From an uncultured Olsenella sp. (GTDB lineage Bacteria > Actinomycetota > Coriobacteriia > Coriobacteriales > Atopobiaceae), in assembly GCA_947253595.1 (NCBI GenBank), contig CAMXZR010000055.1, forward strand, positions 1 to 11,417: a DNA stretch of 11,417 bases. The letters are read 5' to 3'. Positions 1 through 5,429 of the stretch are shown here, in pieces. A model generated the notes under the pieces. The model was not told the origin of the DNA. It searched no databases and was given only the letters and a program-made list of their open reading frames with translations. A program made the position numbers and the translations under genes. How positions within the stretch are numbered: position 1 is the first letter of the stretch; each line of letters starts with the position of its first letter.

Positions 1-144
1 AGCCAGCCGCTCGACGAGCTCCGTGGGAGACTCCCCCTCGAGCCGCGCCTCGTCGACCTCGGGCGGGAGCACCGTGAGCTGGAAGCCCGCGTCCTCCAGG
101 AGCTGCCTTCGGCGGGGCGATGACGACGCCAGGGCTATGCGCAT
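1..144 (-). CDS. maf: Maf-like nucleoside triphosphate pyrophosphatase, N-terminal part (cut by window edge)
   Basis: Only the first 48 codons lie in the window; the gene continues past base 1. The translation opens MRIALASSSPRRRQLLEDAG and continues with a PPEVDEARLEGESP-like stretch. This is the hallmark start of the Maf/YhdE/YceF family, whose SSSPRR loop (here residues 7-12) binds the nucleotide phosphates. Family members hydrolyse non-canonical or modified NTPs to NMP and pyrophosphate (house-cleaning) and have been tied to septum inhibition in Bacillus. The ATG at 142-144 is preceded on the minus strand by a GAGGAG ribosome site. The gene follows the ferredoxin gene on the same strand but is separated from it by an intrinsic terminator, so it probably has its own promoter or depends on read-through. 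Which Maf subfamily (dTTP/UTP or m7GTP) cannot be told from this fragment. Confidence 0.9.
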   Translation of the reverse strand, partial: MRIALASSSPRRRQLLEDAGFQLTVLPPEVDEARLEGESPTELVERLA

Positions 145-157
145 GCTTCTCCTCTAC

Positions 158-184
158 AAAAAGGGAGCCGCTCCTGCGGCTCCC
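158..184 (-). terminator. Rho-independent terminator of the ferredoxin gene
   Basis: Read on the minus strand, an 8-bp perfect stem (GGGAGCCG 163-170 with CGGCTCCC 177-184) with a 6-nt loop is followed directly by TTTTTGTAG (plus-strand A run at 158-162). It lies 27 bases after the ferredoxin stop codon, with the T run on the correct side for minus-strand transcription. It overlaps the short leader of the Maf gene. Confidence 0.85.
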
Positions 185-211
185 GGGCGACACGATCGTT
201 TGGTAGCTGGG

Positions 212-397
212 CTACTCGACGGCGATGGCGCTGACGGGGCAGTTGTCGGCGGCCTCCTGGGCACTGTCCTCGTTCTCCTCGGGGACGTCGTCGACGGTGA
301 CCTCAGCGACGCCCTCGTCGCCGATGGTGAAGACCTCGGGGCAGGTGGACTCGCAGAGACCGCAGCCGATGCAATCCTCGTTAACAGTAGCCTTCAT
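212..397 (-). CDS. Single [4Fe-4S] cluster ferredoxin, 61 aa
   Basis: A small acidic electron carrier, presumably cytoplasmic. The motif C9-x2-C12-x2-C15 plus C53 followed by Pro supplies four cluster ligands. The run EDCIGCGLCESTCPEVF and the C-terminal NCPVSAIAVE match one-cluster ferredoxins of the Thermotoga/Desulfovibrio type. The start ATG at 395-397 is chosen because it gives the family's usual N-terminus (MKATV) and sits behind an AGAGGAAA ribosome site; longer upstream readings add an arginine-rich tail with no family match. C19 occupies the place of the extra cysteine that forms a disulfide in some relatives, but no partner cysteine is present in the middle of the protein. The gene stands alone, with a candidate promoter about 60 bases upstream and a terminator just after it. 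Its redox partner is not evident; neighbouring rlmD encodes an Fe-S enzyme, but a functional link is only a guess. Confidence 0.93.
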   Translation of the reverse strand: MKATVNEDCIGCGLCESTCPEVFTIGDEGVAEVTVDDVPEENEDSAQEAADNCPVSAIAVE

Positions 398-459
398 GAT
401 GTTTCCTCTCACGTTGTCGAACCCAGGCCCCTTACCCAAGTTCTCTTGACCCCTTTGTA

Positions 460-489
460 CTATTACTTCGCCCCGAGCGCTAGTGGCAA
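460..489 (-). promoter_or_regulatory. Candidate promoter of the ferredoxin gene
   Basis: On the minus strand, TTGCCA (484-489) and TAATAG (460-465) are separated by 18 bases. They lie in a locally less GC-rich patch, about 60 bases before the ferredoxin ATG. This is by-eye matching to the sigma-70 consensus; the start site is not determined. Confidence 0.45.
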
Positions 490-542
490 TGTGGCTCGCG
501 CGCGGGCGACTGGGGCCCATCCGTCCAAAATGGCCTGCGTCC

Positions 543-638
543 GCACGGGTCCGTGCATCCGGGGCGGGGGAGAGGTGCCCGCTCCGACCCGCGACGTGCC
601 GGGACCTTCGGGTTTCTTCCCAGGGCACCTCCACCCGC
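543..638 (-). other. Structured 3' region of rlmD (long-range stem plus small palindrome)
   Basis: A long-range paired element starts at the rlmD stop codon. Bases 564-568 (GCGGG) pair with 634-638 (CCCGC), and 572-580 (GAGGTGCCC) pair with 623-631 (GGGCACCTC), enclosing about 42 bases. Beyond it on the minus strand is a perfect inverted repeat, GCACGG-GT-CCGTGC (543-556). Neither is followed by a T run, so this is not a classical intrinsic terminator. It could be a 3' stabilising structure or part of a factor-dependent stop for rlmD. Confidence 0.4.
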
Positions 639-1975
639 TAGCGCCGTTCGAGCACGGCCACGCACTCGACGTGGAAGGTCTGGGGGAAGAGGTCAACCGG
701 AGTGACGGAGCGGGGGGAGAAGACCCCGCGCCCCTCAAAGCGCGCGAGGTCGCGGGCGAGCGTAGCCGGGTCGCACGAGACGTAGGCGATGGCGCGTGCG
801 GGCTGCTCGCAGAGTCGCTCCACGACCTCCTCCGCCAGCCCCGCCCTCGGGGGGTCCACCACGATCACGTCGGCCTCGGAGCCCGGGAACTCACGTCCCG
901 CGTCACCGCCCACGGCGTCTACGTTGTCCAGTCCCGCACGGTCGAGGTTGCGCCTGAGGTCGCGGACGGCGGGTCCGTAGGACTCGACCGCATCCACCCA
1001 CGAGGCGTGCCGTGCCAGCGGCAGCGTGAAGGTGCCCGCTCCGCAGTAGAGGTCCATGGCGACGTCGCCATCGCCAGGCTCGAGTCCCTCCAGCACAAGC
1101 TGCACCAGGCGCTCTGCGCCCCTGGTGTTGACCTGGAAGAAGGAGGGCGCGGAGAGGGACATGCGTCCGCCGGCGATCTGCTCGCTCCAGCATCCGGCCC
1201 CCGAGAGGCGCTCGACGCCCGCCACGCGGCGCGCCTTTTTGGGTCCCTTGGTGAGGACGCGAACGATGGAGCTGGCCCTGGTCGCCTCCTGCAGCACCTT
1301 GGCCACCTGCGCCCTGGGGAAGGGACCGGGCTCGGTCCAGAGGGCGACCTCCAGCTCGCGGGTGCGGCGGGAGCCCCGGATTCCCACGCGGTCGATGTCG
1401 AGGCCGTGGGAGTTGGAGAGGTAGCTGAGGGCGCCTGCGACGGACTTGGTGACCTTGGCGTGGCGCTCGTCGAGGAGTGGGCAGGCGTCGACCCTGACCA
1501 CGCCCGCCCCCGACCTGTCGTGCATCCCGACCAGGCTGCGACGCCCCTGCCGTTCGAAGGCGAGCTCGACCTTGTTGCGGTACCCCCAGCGCTCGCCGGG
1601 AGACTCGCAGGTCGCGACCAGGAGCTCGGCGCGCTCAGCGCCCATGTGGCCGATCCGTGCGAGGGATTCCACGACGTTGGAGCGCTTCTCCGCCAGCTGG
1701 GCCTTGGTGGAGAGCTCCGCCCAGGGACAGCCCCCGCAGACGGGGGAAAGGGGGCAGGTGGGGCGGACCCTCGCCCCCGAGGCCTCGAGGACCTCGGTCA
1801 CGACCGCGTGCGAGAGGTTCCTGCCGTCCTGGTCCACGCGGGCGCGCACCAGGTCTCCCGGCACGCCCCCGCTCACGAACACCGCCTTCCCGTCGTCGCG
1901 GTGGGCGACGGCGTCAGGCCCGTAGGCCATCCTCTCGATCCTGAGGGTGAGCCCTTCTCGTTCCTCTTCTGCCAC
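638..1975 (-). CDS. rlmD: 23S rRNA (uracil-5-)-methyltransferase, RlmD/RumA family, 445 aa
   Basis: SAM-dependent methylation of uracil C5 in 23S rRNA; E. coli RlmD modifies U1939, and the exact target here is unknown. An N-terminal TRAM RNA-binding domain spans about residues 8-66. Iron-sulfur cysteines are C74, C80, C83 (CPLSPVCGGC) and C165 (DACPLL), in the RumA spacing. The SAM motif DLYCGAGTFTLPLA is at 308-321, DPPRAGL at 374-380, the catalytic nucleophile C401 in SCDP, and the general base E437 in HVECV. All key residues are present. I chose the GTG at 1973-1975 because GGGGGGA precedes it and it begins just before the TRAM domain; an in-frame ATG at 2089 would add 38 residues with no family resemblance. 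Shortly upstream lies an inverted repeat (1998-2013). The gene is divergent from arcA, and its promoter is probably in the AT-rich spacer near 2085-2110. Confidence 0.92.
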   Translation of the reverse strand: MAEEEREGLTLRIERMAYGPDAVAHRDDGKAVFVSGGVPGDLVRARVDQDGRNLSHAVVTEVLEASGARVRPTCPLSPVCGGCPWAELSTKAQLAEKRSNVVESLARIGHMGAERAELLVATCESPGERWGYRNKVELAFERQGRRSLVGMHDRSGAGVVRVDACPLLDERHAKVTKSVAGALSYLSNSHGLDIDRVGIRGSRRTRELEVALWTEPGPFPRAQVAKVLQEATRASSIVRVLTKGPKKARRVAGVERLSGAGCWSEQIAGGRMSLSAPSFFQVNTRGAERLVQLVLEGLEPGDGDVAMDLYCGAGTFTLPLARHASWVDAVESYGPAVRDLRRNLDRAGLDNVDAVGGDAGREFPGSEADVIVVDPPRAGLAEEVVERLCEQPARAIAYVSCDPATLARDLARFEGRGVFSPRSVTPVDLFPQTFHVECVAVLERR

Positions 1976-1997
1976 TGTTCCCCCCGAAGCATCGTCT

Positions 1998-2013
1998 CCC
2001 GGGACTTCCCGGG
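1998..2013 (-). repeat. Inverted repeat in the rlmD leader
   Basis: CCCGGGA (1998-2004) and TCCCGGG (2007-2013) are perfect 7-base arms around a 2-base centre. They lie 22 bases before the chosen rlmD start. As RNA this could fold as a 5-bp hairpin with a 6-base loop close to the ribosome site. Function unknown. Confidence 0.5.
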
Positions 2014-2084
2014 GTCCTAGAGATTCTACCAACTGGAAGGCTGTGCCCACCCACCCTGGCTCATGATTCGCACGGATGAATGAA

Positions 2085-2350
2085 ATCAAATATCTATAGT
2101 ATATTTATGGAAGGAATATTATATTGAGTCAGAGGGGTGAATAGAGAGCTTTAGGTTCAAAAAAATATTTAGGTAGTCAAAAAATTAGTTATGTATAATT
2201 ACAAAGTACCAGGTAGATGTTAGATAAGAGAAAGGAAGCAAAAATAGACACTACCGCTTAGGGTTACAAACGGACCGTTCCCGCGAAAGTAGAAATTATA
2301 GGTAAGACGTATAAAATGATTGGATATAGTCTGATATAGCGTTATTGTGG
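2085..2350. promoter_or_regulatory. AT-rich divergent control region between rlmD and arcA
   Basis: About 260 bases of strongly AT-rich DNA with no plausible gene, in sharp contrast to flanking genes. It contains several -10-like boxes. On the plus strand the best pair I see is TTGGAT (2320-2325), a 17-base spacer and TATTGT (2343-2348), facing arcA. TATAAA (2310-2315) and TATAGT (2325-2330) lack a good -35 box. Two dyads are visible: TGTA-TAAT-TACA (2192-2203), faintly like an ARG box, and AACGG-A-CCGTT (2269-2279). Regulation of ADI genes by ArgR- or CRP/FNR-type proteins is known in other bacteria; no consensus FNR site was found here. Which elements act is inference. Confidence 0.55.
2269..2279. 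promoter_or_regulatory. Dyad AACGG-A-CCGTT upstream of arcA (possible operator)
   Basis: A perfect 5+1+5 inverted repeat, and the only GC-containing dyad in the AT-rich spacer. It lies about 40 bases before the candidate -35 box at 2320. The position suits an activator or repressor site, but the binding protein is unknown. Confidence 0.3.
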
Positions 2351-2414
2351 TCTCGCACGGGAGAAGACTCCCGCGCGAGCGGACTATCGGTCTAGCGCCA
2401 GGCGAGACTGGCGC
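2351..2414 (+). promoter_or_regulatory. Tandem hairpins in the arcA 5' leader
   Basis: Hairpin 1 is CTCGC-a-CGGGAG (2352-2363), loop AAGA, CTCCCG-c-GCGAG (2368-2379): 11 pairs with one mismatch. Hairpin 2 is GCGCCAG (2395-2401), loop GCGAGA, CTGGCGC (2408-2414): 7 perfect pairs. Hairpin 2 ends about 10 bases before the AGGAGGA ribosome site of arcA. The six-base loop of hairpin 2 (2402-2407) is exactly complementary to TCTCGC (2351-2356), the 5' arm of hairpin 1, so alternative pairings exist. No T run follows, so a simple terminator is unlikely. A role in RNA stability or translation is inference. Confidence 0.55.
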
Positions 2415-2433
2415 AGAAAGAGTAGGAGGAACC

Positions 2434-3684
2434 ATGGCTAACGGGCTTTACGTCCACAGCGAGATTGGCCCCCTGAAGAAGGTCCTGCTTCACCGCCCCG
2501 GCGAGGAGCTGCTCAACCTGCCTCCCGACGAGCTGGGTCGTCTGCTCTTCGATGACGTGCCCTTCCTCGAGGTCGCCCAGCAGGAGCACGACCGCTTTGC
2601 CGAGATCCTGCGTGAGCAGGGCGTGGAGGTCCTGTACCTCGAGAAGCTGGTCGCCGAGGCGCTCGACGCCGCCGGCTCCCGCGAGGAGTTCACCAACCAG
2701 TGGCTCGACGAGTCCGGCCTGCGCGGTACCCACACCCGCGCCACGGTGAAGGAGTTCATGGACTCGATCGCCGACACCCAGACCTTCGTCGAGAAGTGCA
2801 TCGCGGGCATCCGCAAGAACGAGCTCGAGCTCCCCACCAAGTCGAGCAACCTCCTCGTCGACCTCGTCGGGTACGACCAGGACAGCGAGTCCGACCTCCT
2901 GATTGACCCCATGCCCAACACCTACTTCACGCGCGACCCCTTCGCGATCGTGGGCAGGGGCGTCAACCTGAACCACATGTTCTCGGTGACCCGCAACCGC
3001 GAGACCCTCTTCGGCAAGTACATCTTCCGTGACCACCCCGATTACAACGACGCGCCCCTGTGGTACCGCCGCGACTCCGCCTACCACACCGAGGGTGGCG
3101 ACGTCCTCAACATCAACGCCCACACGCTGGCCATCGGCATCTCCCAGCGCACCCAGGCCGCTGCCATCGACTCCCTCGCGCAGCACATGTTCTGGGAGAA
3201 GGCCGACGAGTGCGAGATCGACACGATCTACGCCTTCAACATCCCCGTGTCCCGCGCCTTCATGCACCTTGACACCGTCTTCACCCAGATCGACGTCGAC
3301 AAGTTCACCATCCACCCGGGCATCATGGGCACCCTGCAGGTCTTCAAGCTCACCAAGGGCGCCGCTGACGGAGAGGTCAGGATCGAGGAGATGAACGACA
3401 CCCTCGAGCACGTCCTGGCCAAGGCCATGGGCCTCGACTCCGTCCAGCTCATCAAGTGCGGTGGCGGCGATCCCGTCGCGGCTGCCCGCGAGCAGTGGAA
3501 CGACGGCTCCAACACCCTCGCCGTCGCCCCCGGCAAGATCTGCGTCTACCAGCGCAACACCGTCACCAACGACGTGCTCTACAAGGAGGGCCTCGACCTC
3601 CTCGTCGTGCCCTCGGCCGAGCTCTCCCGCGGCCGTGGCGGCCCTCGCTGCATGAGCATGCCCTTCGCTCGCGAGGACCTCTAA
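2434..3684 (+). CDS. arcA: Arginine deiminase, 416 aa
   Basis: Hydrolyses L-arginine to L-citrulline and ammonia, the first step of the cytoplasmic ADI pathway, which yields ATP and counters acid. The protein is full length. Catalytic residues are visible: D168 in FTRDPFA, E220 in HTEGGDV, H278 and D280 in RAFMHLDTVF, R401, and the nucleophile C406 in GRGGPRCMSMPF. H278, D280, R401 and C406 coincide with the numbering known for the Pseudomonas enzyme. The start is the ATG at 2434, which has AGGAGGA seven bases upstream and opens MANGLYVHSEIG as the family does; an earlier in-frame start would run through the leader hairpins. The same-strand neighbour arcB begins 130 bases after the stop, with a strong stem-loop between them. 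Control probably lies in the AT-rich region and hairpin leader upstream. No missing residue or frameshift was seen. Confidence 0.98.
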   Translation: MANGLYVHSEIGPLKKVLLHRPGEELLNLPPDELGRLLFDDVPFLEVAQQEHDRFAEILREQGVEVLYLEKLVAEALDAAGSREEFTNQWLDESGLRGTHTRATVKEFMDSIADTQTFVEKCIAGIRKNELELPTKSSNLLVDLVGYDQDSESDLLIDPMPNTYFTRDPFAIVGRGVNLNHMFSVTRNRETLFGKYIFRDHPDYNDAPLWYRRDSAYHTEGGDVLNINAHTLAIGISQRTQAAAIDSLAQHMFWEKADECEIDTIYAFNIPVSRAFMHLDTVFTQIDVDKFTIHPGIMGTLQVFKLTKGAADGEVRIEEMNDTLEHVLAKAMGLDSVQLIKCGGGDPVAAAREQWNDGSNTLAVAPGKICVYQRNTVTNDVLYKEGLDLLVVPSAELSRGRGGPRCMSMPFAREDL

Positions 3685-3707
3685 GTCCCACAGGGCACCA
3701 CCCTCGG

Positions 3708-3737
3708 ATCCGGAGACGGCCATCGCCGTCTCCGGAT
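3708..3737 (+). terminator. Strong intercistronic stem-loop after arcA (partial terminator or RNA processing site)
   Basis: A perfect 13-bp stem, ATCCGGAGACGGC (3708-3720) with GCCGTCTCCGGAT (3725-3737), and loop CATC. It starts 23 bases after the arcA stop. No T run follows directly; the first one (ATTTTTG) lies about 30 bases on. It may protect the arcA message or partly uncouple arcA from arcB rather than stop transcription fully. Intercistronic processing hairpins are known in other arc operons. Confidence 0.6.
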
Positions 3738-3814
3738 TCGGACTGCCTAGGCATTTCGTTCACTTATTTTTGTAAGGGCCGACCTTGTTGGCCGGCAAGA
3801 CGAAAGGAACGCAC

Positions 3815-4810
3815 ATGGGTGTCAACCTCAGCGGCCGTAGCTTCCTGAAGCTCCTCGACTTCTCCTCCGACGAGATCAGGTACCTCCTCAAGCTCTCCGC
3901 CAACTTCAAGGACATGAAGCGCGCCGGCGTGCCCCACCGCTACCTCGAGGGCAAGAACATCGTCCTTCTCTTCCAGAAGACCTCCACGCGCACCCGTTGC
4001 GCCTTCGAGGTCGGTGCCTCCGACCTGGGCATGGGCGTTACCTACCTCGACCCCAACTCCTCCCAGATGGGCCACAAGGAGTCCACCGAGGACACCGCCC
4101 GCGTCCTCGGCCGCATGTTCGACGGCATCGAGTACCGCGGCTTCAGCCAGGCCCAGGTCGAGGAGATCGCCGAGAAGAGCGGCGTCCCCACCTGGAACGG
4201 ACTGACCGACGACTTCCATCCCACGCAGATGCTCGCCGACATCCTCACCGCACAGGAGGAGTTCGGCCAGGACCTCCGCGGCCGCAAGCTTACCTTCTTC
4301 GGCGACTGCCGCAACAACGTGGCCAACTCCCTCATGGTCGTCTGTGCCAAGCTGGGCATCAACTTCTGCGCCTGTGGGCCCAAGGAGCGCATGCCCGAGG
4401 ACGAGCTCGTCAAGACCTGCCGTGAGATCGCCGCCCAGAACCGCTGCGAGATCGTCCTGACCGAGGATCCCCACGAGGGCGCCAGGGACTGCGACGTCCT
4501 CTACACCGACATCTGGGTCTCCATGGGCGAGTCCTACGACCTCTTCGGCGAGCGCATCAAGATGCTGTCTCCCTACCGCGTGACCAAGGAGCTCATGGCC
4601 GAGGCCAAGCCCACCGCCATCTTCGAGCACTGCCTGCCCTCCTTCCACGACACCAACACCACCCACGGCAAGGAAGTCGCCGAGGAGTTTGGCATCACCG
4701 AGATGGAGGTCACCGACGAGGTCTTCGAGGGGCCGCAGTCCCGCGTCTTCGATGAGGCCGAGAACCGCATGCACACCATCAAGGCCGTCATGTACGCGAC
4801 CCTGAAGTAG
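3815..4810 (+). CDS. arcB: Ornithine carbamoyltransferase, catabolic type by context, 331 aa
   Basis: Interconverts citrulline plus phosphate and ornithine plus carbamoyl phosphate. Next to arcA it most likely runs in the catabolic direction, making carbamoyl phosphate for carbamate kinase. The carbamoyl-phosphate loop STRTR is at 57-61, HPTQ at 135-138, DCRNN at 164-168 (usual form DARNN), the ornithine-side loop WVSMG at 234-238 and HCLPSFHD with the reactive cysteine at 272-279. Length and motif order are normal. The ATG at 3815 follows an AAAGGA ribosome site; the in-frame ATG ten codons earlier has no good site. It is probably co-transcribed with arcA across a stem-loop-bearing gap and ends at a clear terminator. 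Sequence alone does not separate anabolic ArgF from catabolic ArcB; the neighbour decides. Confidence 0.96.
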   Translation: MGVNLSGRSFLKLLDFSSDEIRYLLKLSANFKDMKRAGVPHRYLEGKNIVLLFQKTSTRTRCAFEVGASDLGMGVTYLDPNSSQMGHKESTEDTARVLGRMFDGIEYRGFSQAQVEEIAEKSGVPTWNGLTDDFHPTQMLADILTAQEEFGQDLRGRKLTFFGDCRNNVANSLMVVCAKLGINFCACGPKERMPEDELVKTCREIAAQNRCEIVLTEDPHEGARDCDVLYTDIWVSMGESYDLFGERIKMLSPYRVTKELMAEAKPTAIFEHCLPSFHDTNTTHGKEVAEEFGITEMEVTDEVFEGPQSRVFDEAENRMHTIKAVMYATLK

Positions 4811-4822
4811 CGAACCCGCACC

Positions 4823-4856
4823 AGGCCTCCCCGTCAGTTGGCGGGGAGGCCTTTTT
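4823..4856 (+). terminator. Rho-independent terminator of arcB
   Basis: An 11-bp perfect stem, AGGCCTCCCCG (4823-4833) with CGGGGAGGCCT (4842-4852), an 8-base loop and TTTTT (4852-4856), 12 bases after the arcB stop. It marks the end of the arcAB unit and implies that the downstream carrier gene has its own promoter. Confidence 0.92.
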
Positions 4857-4881
4857 GCCGCCAGTTGGTTCCAGGACGCGT

Positions 4882-4985
4882 CGGTGCCATCGCCGCGCTG
4901 GTGGCGCTTCGTGGCATCGCCTCCCTCAATCATGGACGCGAGCCTGGCAGCTCCGCGTCTCGTAGGTGGTCCCCTAGGGAATGCC
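4882..4985. other. GC-rich intergenic segment with nested hairpins (possible structured RNA)
   Basis: The segment lies between the arcB terminator and the AT-rich carrier control region; I recognise no protein. Structure A: CGGTGCCA (4882-4889) pairs with TGGCATCG (4912-4919, one G-T pair), with inner CGCC (4891-4894) pairing GGCG (4903-4906). Structure B: GGCAT (4913-4917) and TCCCT (4922-4926) pair with ATGCC (4981-4985) and AGGGA (4976-4980). This encloses a strong hairpin, GACGCGAGC (4935-4943), loop CTGGCA, GCTC-c-GCGTC (4950-4959). A and B share bases 4913-4919, so they exclude each other. The strand, and whether it is transcribed, are unknown. Confidence 0.35.
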
Positions 4986-5086
4986 AGCCTCCCTTCATCG
5001 GGATTGGCGCGCCGCAGACGGGCCCCTTGATTTTTGGTTGACTATTTCTTTACGAATATACGGTTGAAATCAAAATTATATGCATA

Positions 5087-5134
5087 TTGTCGTTTGTGAA
5101 GCATATGTGGATACATAGCTGCTCCATACGACAA
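5087..5134. promoter_or_regulatory. Concentric nested dyad upstream of the carrier gene (candidate operator)
   Basis: Outer arms TTGTCGTTTG (5087-5096) and CATACGACAA (5125-5134) match as an inverted repeat at 9 of 10 positions. Inside lies TATGT-GGAT-ACATA (5104-5117), a 5+4+5 dyad. Both share the same centre, between 5110 and 5111. The left arm overlaps a weak -10-like TATTGT. The binding protein is unknown. Confidence 0.4.
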
Positions 5135-5271
5135 CGAGAACGTAGTTCGACTCAAATAATGGGTTCATGCTGGTGGTTTGTTTCCATGAGGCTCTCCAGA
5201 ACCTTCTATATCAAGTTGTGGATTTTGGTGAGCGGTGCATATTTCTGGTAACCGGCAAACGGGTACCACTC

Positions 5272-5296
5272 GCCGAACTATCGAATATCGTTCGGC
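5272..5296. promoter_or_regulatory. 25-bp palindrome GCCGAAC-N11-GTTCGGC near the carrier promoter
   Basis: Perfect 7-base arms (5272-5278 and 5290-5296) around an 11-base centre that is itself partly symmetric (TAT-CGA-ATA). It sits just upstream of the candidate -35 box at 5306, where an activator would normally bind. As RNA it could also be a hairpin if transcription began earlier. Regulator unknown. Confidence 0.4.
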
Positions 5297-5305
5297 CTAT
5301 ACATC

Positions 5306-5334
5306 TTTACCCCCAGCTGGCCAATTTGTACAAT
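5306..5334 (+). promoter_or_regulatory. Candidate promoter of the carrier gene (arcD)
   Basis: TTTACC (5306-5311), a 17-base spacer and TACAAT (5329-5334) form the best-spaced sigma-70-like pair in the region. It would start RNA near 5341 and give a leader of about 90 bases before the ATG at 5430. By-eye prediction only. Confidence 0.5.
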
Positions 5335-5429
5335 CTGAGAAGAACTTGGGTGTTTTTTGTTCAGTTCCCATTTCTGTAGGTTTTTGTTCCACGCGAATGG
5401 CGTCTTTGGCGCCGAAAGGAGTTGCGGTC

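Larger units (their letters stand above)
5030..5400. promoter_or_regulatory. AT-rich control region upstream of the carrier gene
   Basis: About 370 bases of AT-rich DNA without a convincing gene. A possible 70-codon reading (5167-5379) has no family resemblance and no clear ribosome site. Visible elements are TTGACT (5038-5043), without a well-spaced -10 box; TTGAAA (5064-5069) with TATTGT (5085-5090) at a short 15-base spacing; the palindrome ATATGCATAT (5078-5087); and the dyads and promoter listed separately. The length and number of inverted repeats suggest several binding proteins. Confidence 0.5.

Noticed and set aside
23..2020. A 665-codon open frame on the plus strand opposite ferredoxin and rlmD
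   Set aside because: It is antisense to genes with complete family motifs; long stop-free antisense frames are expected in GC-rich DNA. Its translation matches no family.
2392..3723. 443-codon minus-strand frame opposite arcA
   Set aside because: Low-complexity Gly/Val/Asp-rich translation, typical of the antisense of a GC-rich gene; arcA is unambiguous.
3764..4933. 389-codon minus-strand frame opposite arcB, running into the intergenic spacer
   Set aside because: It is antisense to arcB and runs through the arcB terminator; no family resemblance.
4960..4980. Possible T-box: GGTGGTCCCC resembles the GGTGGNACCGCG antiterminator core
   Set aside because: The ACCGCG part is missing, and no antiterminator/terminator arrangement or specifier stem was seen.
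5064..5073. TTGA-AA-TCAA as an FNR-type site
   Set aside because: The spacing and core differ from TTGAT-N4-ATCAA; too short to support the claim.
5167..5379. 70-codon frame in the carrier control region
   Set aside because: No good ribosome site, AT-rich base use unlike the genes around it, no recognisable family, and it spans the promoter and palindrome.
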